NCBI GenBank assembly: GCA_037013685.1
Contig: CM072887.1
Span: forward strand, 39,669,154 to 39,733,153
Direction: 5' to 3'
Length of the DNA stretch: 64,000 nucleotides
DNA from: Acridotheres tristis
Lineage: Eukaryota > Chordata > Aves > Passeriformes > Sturnidae
Under the pieces are notes generated by a model. It searched no databases. It saw only the letters and a list, made by a program, of their open reading frames with translations, and had not been told where the DNA came from. This document shows, one piece after another, positions 43,301-58,300 of this stretch (positions are counted from its first letter, which is position 1; each line of letters starts with the position of its first letter). Position numbers and translations under genes: made by a program.

Positions 43301-46300
43301 ACAGCAGGCTAAGTATCTGCACTCATCCACAAATAAAACAATGTTTAAATACAATTAAGGCTGTAAATTAAATTTCAGATCTTAAATTATCTTTGTCAAA
43401 ACACAAGAGAAAAGAAAGGGCAAATCTTAATATGCCAAACCTGGTTGAAAAGTCAGCCTTCTGTGGAAAACACATGGCTTACCAGGGAACTTGCTTTTTG
43501 AATATATGTCTTTCCATCTAAAATAGTGCATCTTTGAGACAAAAATTCAATAAAAATTATCTTCAAATAACTGAATGGTTTTGGCTCAAAACTCAAAATC
43601 TTGATGGTTCATTGTAAGTCTTGTTGGAGCTGAAATTTTAAAACTTCATTAGTTCTTCCTTTATTTAGAGCTGAGTCCTTAGGCTGACAGTATATGTAGA
43701 AGATAATGGTCTCCCCATTTCATAAATACAAACACTTCAGGAATCTTAGATTGCATGGCTCTCTGTGAAGTCCAACACAAACAGCTTGTTGAGGGGTTTT
43801 ATGTTGTTCTCTTTTTTATCAAAAAGAAATACTTTGAATGAAAAGCATCTTTTCATTCAAATACTTGGTTTTCCAGCAGACAGTCAAAATAAATTTTTTA
43901 ACCAACTGTATTACAGTCATAAAAAGCTATAAAAGAATTTGTGTTCTTGCCATTGAAACAGTGAGTTAGCTTGTGCCATTGTTTTCCAGTGAGATCTTAA
44001 GTGATATTTAAACTCACCAGTTTTGTACTCCAGTGAATAGCTTATCAGAAAAAAAGAATTTTTTTGGCTTCTATTTGAAGGAATGATTAGATGCAGACTA
44101 GAATGTGGGACTAGAATGCATTATAAATACATAAATTCTTCACATATGGGTGACTTTTAATGCCTTTGAATTATTGTCTAGTACACCCAGTTAGATCAGG
44201 GCAACGAACTCACTGATACTTGGTCTGGAAGCAGAAGAGTATGAAGTCAAATTAAGTCTTCAAGTGCCTCCAAAATCTGAGATTAAGTTTTTGCAAGAAA
44301 TAAAATAGTTCAGAGTTGCAAGATCTGTTCACATTGTCCTGGTGCAGTTTGCTCTTTCAGAACATCGCTGTGCCCAGTTATTCCAGCTGGCAAGGAGGTA
44401 GGGGCACTTTCTGTTTGTTTACTTGCCTAACTGGTTTGGGGGGTAGAAATTTAAGTAAATTCTGATCTTGTTTCCTTTCTGAAGAATCATAATCTCAAAT
44501 TTCCAGATAGGGTAATGAGAAAATTGCTAATCTCATTGCTCTCCTGTTTGGCTGTATAAGTCTCTTAGCTTAAGGACTTACAGTTTTATTGTTGTTGCAG
44601 TTTCTAATCAGATTTTAAAAGCAATCTGAGATCATTCTTAGGACATGATTTTAAGTTCCTATGAATTGACACAACAGAGAAGCAGCAAATCCAAAAATAC
44701 CAGTATAAATGTCAGTGGTTTGAAAAGTCACTTTTCCCCATTTCCCTACCAACATCTTTAGTATCAAACAGTGACTTGCAATGTAGTCACACATCCTGTA
44801 GTTCATCCCTTTAGCTAAACAGTCCAATATAATAGTAGCAAATGACTGTAGGAGATGATTTAGTTTCAGAAGGCATGAAGCCTCAAGTTACTCAGAGCAG
44901 TGTAAATAGAAGTGACTCTGCTGCAGTTACAAGGCTAGTACCCCTGGAAGACTTATGAGGAGAGGGGCCTGTAGGGTTTCTTTTAATTTTTTTTTTTAAT
45001 TTTTTCTCTTTATAGGGATATTAATGGTACAGGACCAATGATGGTATTATCACTTCTCTTGGAAACAGTGCACACTCATTCTTAAAGTAGCTAGCATGTA
45101 GTATATCAGTCTGCTGAATCAGTGACAACAGGACAGTCCACACCAGTCCTACTGCTGTTACACAGCTGGAATTCCTCTTGACTTTTAATGAATGTACTGT
45201 CAGCACAAAGGCTGCTCTGCTCCACTGGTATTGCCAGCTGAAAGGCTGAATAAAGTATTTTCTCTTTATTGCCTTTATGTACAACTTAATTGTCACCAGT
45301 TTTGTACACTGAATCATAATTATATTCAGAAAAACTGAATATTCATAAATACCTTCACACATCAGAGAATATGTCACATAACTAACCATGGTGCTAAGGA
45401 TGTCATGGTGCACTTTCCTTTTCAATACTCTTGTAAAAATGAGCCTGTGTGGCTTCTATATAGAGCACCCCCTGTCCACAGCAAGGCTAGAGGAAAAATG
45501 CCTTGCTTCAGATCTTTTTATCCCCTATATGATCAAGAAAGCTTGTGAATTAGAATACTATATTTAAGCTTAATTAGTCTTTTATTTCATACCTGATTTT
45601 ATTGGAACCTTCTTCAATGTTATGATAGTCACTCTTGTTCATCCTCAAAGTTGGTTGCATACAGAGAATTCCCTGTTCTGTTTCCAATCCTTTCTTTGCA
45701 GTCTTCTTTCCCTCCAGTCAGTAGCTGATCTTCACTGCCTGTTTCTCAGTTTTTGCCTAGACATCATTGTGCAATCTCAAATGCTGGTGAACATTTCTGG
45801 TAACACTGATTTATCATCTCTCTTTCCTTTCATCGTCTCCTTTTGACTAAGACAGCCAGAGGTATAAACCGGCAGCTTTATGAGGAGAATATCAAGGCAT
45901 AAAGGTTGTTGATCCTGCTATATGAGTTTGCAGGCTGTATTCTGAAAATACAGTGACCCCAAAACCAAGCTGAGAGTTCTTTGGAAAGAACAAAGCACCC
46001 AGTTGAGCAGTGACTTCAAAGAATAGGAGAGAGCCTGATTCCTAGATTGACTAAACTTGGAAAGGTATCATTACATGTGTAGGATGTCAGAGACTGTTTC
46101 AGAGATACTTTGTCCAGCTGTGTTATCCATACTGCAGGATACTGAAGGATACCACAATCAACTAGATGTTTGACCCTAAAGCTAATGAAGTATATTTTCA
46201 GCATCAATTCAGTATTTTCCTAAGTAAGAATGCTTCCTTAATAGTGATTCATCCTAAGTTAGAATGCTTCCTAAGTAAGAATGCATCACCTTAGTCAAAG

Positions 46301-49300
46301 CTGTGAGTTGTTTTGTGGAAACAGTGCAAGTGTGAAACTCAGTACAAGCGTCATAATGTCAATGCTGTTGGTCTGACTGACTAGTGCTCAGAGTCTTGGA
46401 CTATATTTTGTGCCAATATCACTTCCTCAGGATGTCATTGTGGAGACTTAAGCAGCCTACAAAGTATTGTACCCAAAAACATCTGAACTGACGTCAGCTA
46501 GTAGAGGCAGACATTGTGGTTTCATTGCTTACATTCAGGGCAGCCAGCCAGGAACTCCAGGGCTCTAACCCTGGCTCTGCTTTGAGCAGGGCTGTTGCAG
46601 TCTGGACAGAACAATGCAAGCAGAAGAAAAGTTTCATCAGTGAGGTTGATGAGATAACATCTAACACAGGACTGTAGAATACAATACGGAGCTTTACAAA
46701 CTTAAGGAGTACAGCAGGTGGAAATGAAGAAAAAGATGTATTGACCAATTGAAATAGTGGTATTTCTCTAAATGAAAAGGCACCCTTTTTTTACAATTTT
46801 GCATGTAGACTTCATGCCTTTTGCTTTGCTTGTTGATCTCAGTGTTTCAGTCATGTAAATCATGACATTGGATTTACATCTTTTTTCCTTGCAACTGATT
46901 GATAACTTTAAAGATTCCTCCCCTTCATTCTGCAAACTATACCTGTCATTGTGTCATTGTAAAATATGTATGTAGAGCACAAGCAAAAGAGGATAGCCTT
47001 GCTCCTTTGATGCCAGGGAGAACCTGTGTCTTCTCCTGCATGTTATCTTTATAACAATGTACATACATGTGTGAGGCAAAATTACTGGTGTTCAAGGGTA
47101 CTTGCCATAAGACTGTACTGTAGTTATTCCCAAATGAGACCCAAGGCAAGCAGGTTTGGAAATATACAGGCTTTTCCACTCTTCTTTAGCCTATGTTCCT
47201 CGTGATTGATGAAAACAAGTACCACCAAAGGCCCTTGTGGACTACATGAATTATGCCAGTGGTTGATTGGTTTGGCTCCAAATGCTTCATAACAATAGGC
47301 AGATTTAATTAGCAACAGCTCTGATTGCAATAGCTTCACAGCCTCCTGGGAGCATCATGCACTGAGCTTCCTTTTGCATTATTGTCAAGCCATTAAACAA
47401 CATTTAGTTTTCCCAAATTAAAAAAACACAAAGCATACAGTGCATTATATGTAGAAACAGTAACATAACTGTCTTCACAAAAGCGATAATGAAAACGTTT
47501 CCTTATTAGGTGTCTGAATGCCAACATTGCTCTTTCCTGTGATGCTTATTGTAAAAGTTAAATATTTATAATCTATTTTACTTGAAGAGTACTGCCAAAA
47601 CCAGTCTTCTGTATTTTTTTCCTTAGTTGTAGAGAGCTTCAAAATAAATAGTTTGAGGTAGTTGTCCATGTTTGTGTGGGGAGACAAGATGGCAACAGGT
47701 CTGAAAAGGCTGGAAATACCAAGCAAACACCTTGAAAAATAACACTTTGGGAAACCTGCTCTTTACTCTAACACACAGTAGATTGTTGGGAAGTATTTTT
47801 GCAAGGTCTGTACCATTTATGTGGTTGTTTATGTGGCATATTAAACACTTAAAATGATGATCTTCTGAGCACATGATAATGGATTGTAAAGGATTAAAGA
47901 TCCTTAGACACTTTAAAACTCATTTTACTAGTTCAGAAGTCTTTGCTACTGTGCATTATCTAAGAAGTCTTTAAAATTGTTCTGAATATTCTTGGGACTG
48001 GCTTTTCTGCTGCTGATCCCTACTGTGTACAATGGAATGGTTCCAGTTTACAGGAGCAGAAATTTTGGCCTGGAAATTTTCAATATGATTGTAGGTCTCC
48101 CATTCTTCAAAAGCATAGAGTGATGTTTCACTCTCACATCATATTTAGCATTATTGACTCTTCAGAGAACTATTTATTTTTGAAAACAGAGATGAATGTG
48201 GGATGGAATTGGAATTTTTAATTTAGATTGCTCTTGGCTTTTTCCAAAGTTTGAAGGTAAAGCCAAGCCAAAGATTTGCCTTTGCTCTTGAAACCAAAGC
48301 ACAGGCTGAGCTGTTTAACCATGGCCATATGACAAAAGAAAAAATGAAAAGAAAGAGCAACATAAAACTATATTAAAAGTCGTTGGAGCTGAAAGAATTA
48401 GTATTAGAATATTCTTACTGGCTTTTATTCTTCTTTGGCTCATCCTCTTTATTGCACACAAAACCTTGCCAAAATCAGTAAACAGTCTTCTATCTGAATC
48501 CTGGAACTCTCCTGTTATGAATACTGAATCCTACGTGCTGTATAAATAGTGTGCTTTGGATATAGTGTGCTGGGGGGCAAAGACCTGTACAGCCTTTAAT
48601 CTGAGCCTTTAGCTTTATGCAGGGTTAAAGCAGTGCAGTTACCTTTTGACCAGGCTTCATGTTCATGTTGTCAGATCTCTTACTGAGGACAAGAGTTCTG
48701 GGAGCAGTATCATCAGCAGATGATACCACCTTAGAGAACTTGTTGCTCTGTTAAAAGATTTTTCGTTGCACAACACAGTCCTGTAATTAGAGACAGAAGC
48801 AATAATATGCATGCTCATTTTCCACCTGCTTCTTGCCTTTTTTGACGAGATGAAGAAGAAAAAAACAATAGAAAAGTGGCCAATTTTTGATTCATCTGTC
48901 ATAGGTTAGCTTTTAAGGGTGAAATTATATTCTCAGTATTACTACAGTTTTTTAATTTTGGGATTGTTTAAACCAAGTAGGTTTTAAGGGTACTTATCTG
49001 AGAGGCAAGGCAATGGCAGCATAAACTTTTGCGTTATGGCTATCAAAGTAACTGCCTGAAAGACTGAAGAAAAAGTTTCTGTATCAGCAGCCTGTTTAAT
49101 CTCTGTATTCCTGCTCTGTGCCAGAAATCCAAATTCTTATCATTCTTCAATGCACATCCAGTCTGCTATGAATTAGAGAAAGGTGTAGACAGACAGTATT
49201 GACCATTTTGTAAGATACTCCGACACATATAAAGGAGAGCTACTAAAATTCAAAATAACATTCTCTCTCTCTCTTTTTTTTTTTTTAAATTTTTTATTTT

Positions 49301-52300
49301 ATTTTTTTTTAAACATATCTGCACATTTTTAAACTATGGATCTCAGATCACATTCCCATAAAACAGACAGAAATCCTCCTGGCTCCTGATAGCTTCTGCA
49401 ATAGTAGTCAAGGTTCTGTCTGTAAGGTGGTTGGAAATGAGTTGATACTTAGAAAATTGAATGGAAGTGGAGTGCAGTCACCTCAGGCAGGAGCTAAGCA
49501 ATAGGGCTGGAAAACACTGCATGGTGCCAACACCATTAGCAGTGTGAACTAGTGGCAGGAACATGACACAGGCTGCAGCCAGAGATGCCACTGTACACCT
49601 CTGAAAGGAAAATTATTTGAGTTCCTAAGGTCAAGTATCCAAAGTCATATCCACACACTGGTGTAAGTATCTCAGTTTCCCAAATGGGGAAGAGAAACAA
49701 CTTCTGTTTCATGGTAGGGAAATGCTAGATGAATAAACATTCGTGTAAGTTGTCTGGGTTATTTAAGTGCCAGAGTATGAATTTAGGCACCCCTGTTTGC
49801 CTATTTTGTTTTTTAATTTTTGGTACAGCTATTCAAACAAATATGTACCCTGAGCTTACCTGGCAAAGAGTTTCATTTTCACAGCTCTATGGAAAAAGTG
49901 AACCAGCTTTATTTTCACTTCAAATCATCTCTCTTGAAAAATGAGAGATTTTTCCACTGGCAGGAGACTCACATTTGCTGGTCAATATACTCATAAAGCA
50001 AGAATGATAGCTTTGCGCAATTTTGTTTAATGAATGAGCCTTCAGATTGCTATAGCAAGCTGGCCAGCCAGCCACTGTGTTTGGGAAATGTCAGTGATTT
50101 TCATTGGCTGTAATTTTGGGTGGTGGCTTTTTAGTTTGGTTGGTTTTGCAGTTTGAACACAGTGGGGCTGCTCTGCTCTGGCAGGATGAGGCAGCCATAT
50201 GAAGCAATAATAGGTACCAGTATTTCCTCGTATGTAGGAAAACCAGATTTCATCCCATTTGGCAAATAAGAGTTTTCAGATGTATCCTTGCAGGATGAGG
50301 GAGTCATTTGCACATTATCCTCTCTCATGTTAGGGAAGTCAAGTTAACAAGAAAGAACACCTGGAGATGATAATCCTTGCTCTTTCCATTAATTGAGCAG
50401 AAGCAAGATGAGGGATCTCATCTCTTCAGAAGACCAGATTTCTCACTCTCCTTGTGAAGCCTGATGCTATGTCATTGACCATTTGACTTTAAATGATTTT
50501 TGATTTGTCTAAAGGCTCTTTTTAATGATCCATTGAAGAAGGTAGGGTGTAAAGAGTCCTTGTCTCATGCCTGGCACTTTGCAAAGGTTTTCTATCGTTT
50601 TCACACACTGCTGCTAAAGATTTAACAAAAATACGCTGCTTTTGTTTTACTGCTCTCTCACATTTCATAGATGGTACAATGAAATATTTGACCTGGGAAG
50701 TTCAATACAAAAATTTTGGCTCTAATGCAGAATCCATCTTTGAAATAACACAGATCTATGATCTAATGTATATTCACTTCATGTTTCCCTATTATTTATC
50801 TACTGTAGAAGTAAATGCTAATATTTAAACGTTTAGAATCTGATTGTGTCATGTTTGCAAATGAAGACTAATTTCTGTGTGAGTTTTCAAGTTGGGACAG
50901 ATCTCACGCTATTTTATTTAATCTGGATAAGAATGGCAAAAGAGAGAATTACATTTGGTTTAAAAGAGGTAGCTAGTTTGATCCCTTAATCTGTTTGATG
51001 GCAGTGAAGAGAAAAAGGATCACAAATAAACAGCTGATTAATTTAAATTAGTTATCATTCTGTGAGAGGATAAATTCGAATACTTGCATAATGTTTCTCA
51101 TCTGTTTGACCAAAAAGTTGGGCTAAAATAAATAAACAAGCAAGCAAAGGAATAACCAAATACAATGTTAAAATAGCAGGCTTTTTGAAGCAAAACAGTT
51201 CTTTTTCTTTTGCAGTGACTGTGGTTACAGTCTTTCTCAGTAACTGTGGTTACATTATTTCAAATCTTAAGAAAATAAAGAATTCAAGAGGTATGTGCAA
51301 AACCTTCCCTAAACCAGAAACTTAAAAAAAAAATTCCAGCAGAAAAGTAGGTTTGGATTTTGATTAAAGAGCAAGTCATCCCATTACATTTCAGACCTCT
51401 GTCTTATGGCCCCCCAAAATTTTTTCTGGTTGGTAGAACCAGAATTTGTGTATTTCAGAAATCTTGCATTGATACAGTGCTACTTGGCTACTCAGACTCA
51501 AAGTTAAGAAAATCTTGGAGTATACAAGTAGATTATATTGATTATGATTATATTCTTTTCAGGTAAAGTGAATGGGGGCTATCTGTCTCTGTATTTTGAA
51601 TCTTTTTTCAATGGGCTCAGTGTATTTTCAGATGATTTTTTCTTGTGTATTGCAGTGTCTTTGCATATGAAACCGCATAGATAAATGAGAGCATCTGTCT
51701 GTGATTTATCCTTCTTTGTTCAATTCACTAAAGTACATAAATTAATCATTAGGGCTGTGTTGAAGCAATGAGCTTTTTGAACCACAGTCATCGGCCCAAG
51801 CTCCAAAAGTGCAAAATAGTGATCAGCTGTACATTGAGACCTCTCTGAAAATGCACACAAGGGGCCTGCAATGTTTGATTCCCACAGATTTTTTTCACAA
51901 ACGAGAAAGAGTATGGGTAGGAAAGTTGCCAGCTTTCTCCAGGCTTTGAGAACCCTCATGCTGACGAGTATCTGAACCCAACATAAATCAAAACATGTGG
52001 CACCAGATGAGTATTCATGCTGTAGTTTTATCCTAGGTTTTGGTTGCCATCTAGATGTTGGGTCTAAGGTTGAGTGATTATTAATGTTACCTGTTCCTTA
52101 CAATCAGTACTTGGTCCATGAACAAATATTAGGCTTAACTGGAAACATACGTGCATATGAATATATTCAGCTGAGGCCTGATATATTGTCCATTGAATTT
52201 AGTAGGTATTTTTCCATGGATTTTTACTAGGGGAAGCCTGGCCCACATAAGTACTCTTTGTTTGATTCAGATAAATGAATAGCCCTTATAAGAAGGTGGC

Positions 52301-55300
52301 AGCATGAGCGAATTAATTCTTGCAAATTTTTGTACATTGAGCTGCACTTGATTTCTGTTAGAATTGAGGTTACTTGAAAGTGTGAAGAGGCGGCAGGCAG
52401 GCAACTTCTTGTAAGAACAGGTGTCCTGGTTTGAAAAAAACCCCAGTCTTCTTTAAAAAGATTGGTGTGAGATGCCCATGCTCTGGCCATGAGGGACAAG
52501 GAAATAATTGGCTGTACACAAAGAGTAGGAAGTTGGCATTCCAATTACATTATACCACTTTATCTACCTCTTCAGAGAAGGAATCTGTCATACCAGAGAA
52601 TGTCTGGACAAAAGCTGGAAACTCTGAAAAAATAGAAAGCCATGGAATTACATCTCTCTTTTACTAGAATGAAATAATTTGGGGAATTTTTGTCACTTGT
52701 ATTAGCTGTGCTTATAGCAGGAACAAAGTTGATGGATTCTGGGTGATGAAATTGGTCAGCTACAGATAAAAAAACCTGTTAGTTTACCTTGAAGGGACCT
52801 GTTTGCTGGAGTTGAAATGATGGAGCCACTGCTGTAGTAGACCATTTTGCCATTCAGTCAACTTCAACTCCTCTGCAGGAAGTACATAGCTTGAATAGAA
52901 ATTATCCCACTTCCCACTTTCCTTTCTAAAGTGAACATTTTGCTCATATGTGGAAATACAATTTGGTGTAATGTAAGTGGAATTCCATTCAATGAAACTT
53001 GAATACTATGAAAACTAGTCAAAAATACAAAAACATATTGTGATCAGTTTCCTTGGGGTGTATTAACTTCACTGGTTCAAAGAGGGTTCATCCTAAGCAA
53101 ATGGATCAAATTCTTATTCTCATGAGATGTGAAATTTCTTGGAGGATTTCATGGGTATCAGTAGGATGGCTATTTATCCATCCTAATGATAGTGCATTGA
53201 AATAAATCAGCATAAAGCTTCTATAAATCAGTGCTTGAAGTCTGCTCAAATTAGGCTTAATTAACTAGAACAGACGTGATTTGAATAACTCTGATTAGCA
53301 GAGATTTTCATACAATTGAAGTATACTGAAATTCGGACATGATTATATTCTGTCTGTGTATCCTTCCAGACACAGGGTAGAAGTGCAATATTAACTGTCT
53401 GTAATGTTACACTGCACTCCTCTAGAACTTGCTTATCACTTTTGGAAGTATTTTTGTTCACAGGTTTCTTATTACCTGCTTTCTATAGGGGACACAGAGC
53501 TTCAAGCCCTAATAAAAGCTCCATTTACCCTGATAAACCAGGCTGTCTACGTTCTTTCATGTCTTTCATGGCCTATTAGGATAATGAGAAAAGGAGGGAG
53601 AAGGAACCAACTGAAAACAGAATTTCTTGGAGTGGATTCTGTTTGTTATATACATATTGTGGGGTTAAGGAAATTGGAAGGAAATGTTTGTATAGTGGCA
53701 GGAAATGTTAAAGTACCATACAGATGCCTCTGTAATTTTCTGCAGGTTTGACAATCTTTTTCTGTGGAACACACTGAAATTCAGACATAATACAGCTATT
53801 TACATTTATGCAAAGAAAACCAACTCAAATTATTTATAATCGTGAAATTTCACCCGTTGGGAGAAGTTGTGATAAGACACAGCAGAAAAACTGCTTGAAT
53901 TTCTGAAGTAAGGAGCCTGTTACAAGACTAACAAGATGATTATCCTAACATACATAATACAGCACTCGGCGTTTTAGATGTACAACAGAAAAATGCACAG
54001 TTAAATAGATTATTCAGGATGACTTTTCCAGAAAAGTCACTGCTATTCTCCTCGAGGACATTTCCTAGTAAACATTAATCAACATTTTAGGTAGCCCATC
54101 ACAGATGAGTAAATGCAGTGCTTAATAAATAAGGATTTACAGTGTTATATTCTATTACTATTGAGGTATTTTTCTTAAAAATTAATTTAAATTTTCTTAA
54201 TTAACATAAATTTTCTTTTAAAAATTCTTGTAAATTAACTTGATTTATTGATATCCAGACTGTTTTCTTAGTGAGGACTGGCAAGAAAAATCGACCAAAG
54301 ATTTTCAAAACATCAAACTTCTCCTGTGAGTTTGTCGTTAGCTGAAGTGTGTTTCTTATTGCAGAAGATGCAACATTTCAGGTGGTTGTGTGTAATGGAC
54401 AGTTCATTCAAAAGGCATCTTAAACCAGAACATGAAAAATGTAGTTAGCAACTAATATTTAAAATGAAAAGGGAAGAAATGGAATAGCACTGCGACATAG
54501 AAAGCGTAGCATACATTACATTTAAAGCGTTTTTTTAAACTCACTCATAGTGGTAAGCAAGAATTTTAAATGTCATTCAGAAATGGCCATTGGATGGATG
54601 GTACAAAGGCTCCTGTGTAAAACCGGGCAAAAAAGAGTATTTCCTTATATGATTGAAATGTCTGTGTTGAATCAGTAATGCTTATAAACCTAAAATAAAA
54701 TGTAGTTTGGGCAGGAAATACAGAAAGGTTTATTAACCTGAAACAAATTATCCCAGCTAAGCTATAGCGCTGGCTAACATGATAGACTATGCAGAAAGAA
54801 TTTTTTTAGTCATGTTTAACTTTTTTTTTACTAAGCTGCTTGGAAAGTATCTCTTTTTTTCTGTAAAGGTAAAATTGAAGGAACTAAGTAAAATAACAGT
54901 GTAAGCACATTACTTGGAAAGAAGAAACTGGTGTCAGTGCTTTTCTGTTCCCAGAAGGAATGTTATTGTAGTAACACATTCCATAGAAACTTTGATGCAT
55001 TTTAATGAGTAAGGTATTTATCCTACTTTTATTGTGGCATGGATCCTTTTCCATACTGTTCATTTTATGAACTTCTGGCATCCATCTGTTATGTTTCCAG
55101 TTCATAGTTGTTGTCAGATTGTTTGGACAAACTGTCAGAGTTTTCCTAAGTTAATGACATTTATCACTGATTCTCCTGGGAAATTTGGTTTGTTGACCAT
55201 GATTCTTCTGACATTACAAAGGCAATTATTTTCAGTGGTATGGTAGCTCTTATGATAAGAGCTCTTAGCATCACAGTTGCATCTTTCCACTACTCCTGTT

Positions 55301-58300
55301 GTAAATAATTGAATGAAAAGTCTGAAAGGGGATGAATGGCTCCCTCAGACAGGAAATCACACAGAAGATTAATGTTCTGGTTCTGGCAGGCAGGATTACA
55401 GATAAGCACTTTAGATCAGTTTTCCTTTAGGTAGCGACAATGTTCTAGTGGGGAAAACAAACAGGGAAGTAGTAATGGTGACACAAATGGTTGTGTCAAA
55501 AGTATACAAAACATTAGACTTCAGAAATTACTCTCTTGGGCAGATGGCCTGATAGCTGACCTGAAACTCATTAGCCATTGTATAAGGGAGAAAAATGATA
55601 AGCTATTCTGCACTTTTGTTGAATGAAATTAATGAATTGTGTTCAGCAGGTTTGTAATAAGACTCAGTCATTTGGCTCATGGAGAACTGACAGATGTAGT
55701 GTGTATCTTACTCTTTCCCCCCCCCCAATTTGTTAGAAATAATCTAGATTTTATCTGAAAATTAATTTAAGCACAGTGATAAGTGCTTGTCTGCTTGTTG
55801 AAATTTCCCTTCTGTAAGGGGAAGATAAGAAATTAAAAGTTTCAAGAAGGGGAACGTCCTTTTTCTTTAAACCTTCCTTTGATTACTGTCTGCTCTATTT
55901 CTAGTCTCACTTGTGATGTTAAGTTCATGCAGTCTTCTGACTGTCCCTCCTAAAAGATATAAGCCACATTTTCAGCCCTCCTGTGACATCTTCCCTATAA
56001 TTCTCCTTTTTTGTATCTCTGAAATTTAAAACTTGACATAAGAGAATAAAAGGACCAGAAGAAACATGACCTAGTCCAAAAGATACAAATTTCTGGCTTG
56101 AGCAACAGCTTGTAGAAAATCTTGCCTCAGCAAGTAAACCAGTAAAGACCAGTTATCTAAGTCTAACACTGTCTCCTAAATCACCTCAGTGGAGGGACTG
56201 TGCTGGCCCATAAGTCAGCAGTGCAGTCCTTCAGGGATTTCAATCAGTAGAAACTAGAGCTTCACAGAAATTAGGGAGTGTAGCTTATGCCCACAGCTGA
56301 AACAGTTATATCTGCTTCTGCACTGGGAATTTTCCATCACACACTCTCTGTTCAGACACATTTTGTTTATCTGGATGACCTGACTATGTGGTCTTTATAC
56401 ACCAATGTATTTTCTAAACAAAGCTGGGAGCCTACAAAGCTGGGTTTTGGGAAGATAAGAATACCTGCACGTCTGCCATATTATGTTGCTAGTTACAAGG
56501 GCATAAACCAAGAGAAGGTCACAGTAACTAATGGCATCGTCCCAAGGTCTATCAGCATGAAAGAGACATTAATTTAGTGGAGTTTAAAGAGGAGTAATTA
56601 TTTCCTCTCTGTCATGGCAGCCGCTTCACCCTACATGCTCTTTTTTGCTTGATTGTATACAAAACATAAAAAGTGAACAACAAAGCTAAGTGAAGTGTTC
56701 TAAAGTTGTCACAACTTGTTATTTGATAGTCATCATAATCCAGATTCACTGAGGGCAAGACTTAGCTACTCTAGGAGGATATTGGTGACAGATTTCTACT
56801 TTGTCAAACTATAGTTATTTCTGTGAAGGTTTCAATATGCAAATAATTTCTATTTCTCTTTTTAAAAGAGTACTTCTGTCTCTATTACAGTGATTCTCTA
56901 AGTACACTTTATTATCTAAACACTGGAAATTTGAGAGGTATTCAATCTCTGTTTATGTCAGTGCATAGACCAAGACAAAAACATGCAAAATCATCAACTT
57001 ATCTAGATACCCTGTTCAAATACTACATGAAACAAAAGAGGAAAAAAGTCAGCTAAACACCTCCTCATCCGTGCCTTGTCTAATCAAGCTAGCAAGTGAT
57101 ATTCTCTTTTTTTAAACCTTTTATATGGATTGGAAGAGCACACTATTCTGTAACTCAGGCCATTGTACAGATGGAATTTTGTGTCATTTAAAGTAGGAAG
57201 ATGTTTAACTTCCTACCACCTTTTTTCCTGCAACAGAAGTCTTACTTATATTGGACATTTAAATTTGCAAAAAGCTGTCAAGAAGCGGTAGTATTCTGGA
57301 CATGATTAGTGAATTTCTGTCAGTGCCTGCAGTTTGCAAAGCATTTTCTGAGCTCTGTGGAGAAAAGAAAACAAGATAACCTTAGAGATTAAATTTGTTA
57401 AAATGCACTAGAATATTCAGTCAGGATTCAACTTGTTCTTTGTTCACTGAACTATTAAAAGTCAAAACGTAATTCTTTTAACTGGTTTGAAAGAAGAGCA
57501 AATATTACCCACTTTTAAAAAAATTGTAACATTAAAATGACTGTTCTTTAACTGAAGACAGTCTTTTATTGATCAAAATTCTACTAGCTTGAAATTTTCC
57601 TGTTAATAATTTGAACATCTGTAGAGTGCTTAATATTCTTGCTTTTCAAGTATTTGATATTTTTTTCCTACTGGATAGTTTGGGAATTATACAGAATTGT
57701 ATTTTTTAACAATCTAAATTTCACATGATAGGTGACTGATTTTAAAGTCCCTCAAAAAATAATGGCTTGAATGAATAGTCTTTCTTATTTACTGTCTCTG
57801 AAGTTTCACATGTACCAGTTTATTCGTGACCACAGATCCTCAGCAGAGGTATTATTTTATTGGTTGGTGTAAACTGACAGGCCTTCTCAGGCCCTGTGGT
57901 TTCTGCTCTTTCCCCCTTGCCTCATAGTTTCATGTAAAGGCTGAGAATGTATAGATATGTAAGTTTTTCACACATTCTGAAAGATTTCGGACATACTGAT
58001 TACATGACATAAAAATGTATTCTTCTCGTGGGTCTTTGCTCTGCAGAGCAAATGACACATTGCCAATACCAGAATCACCAGAAAAGAACGTAGAATAATT
58101 CTCACTGTGTTAAGAGGTTATTTCAAAACTGGAAAGAATGAGCAGAATATAAACATCCAAATGAATATCTAGATGAATAATTCAATTAAGGAATCCTAAG
58201 CAGTTGGATTTTTGCTATTCTCTCCAAAAAGAATCCATACGTTAGGGACTGTGGAATGCATGAGGATTTTTTAAGGTCACAAAGTATTTTCTTATCCATA

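Noticed and set aside
45021..45425. 134-codon minus-strand open frame in intron 7
   Set aside because: No recognisable domain, intron-like composition and no splice or promoter context. Frames of this length are expected by chance in 64 kb read six ways.
52422..52470. TGTCCTGGTTTGAAAA resembling the start of some bird retroviral LTRs
   Set aside because: Only the first dozen bases are suggestive. No matching terminus, polyadenylation signal layout or target duplication was seen.
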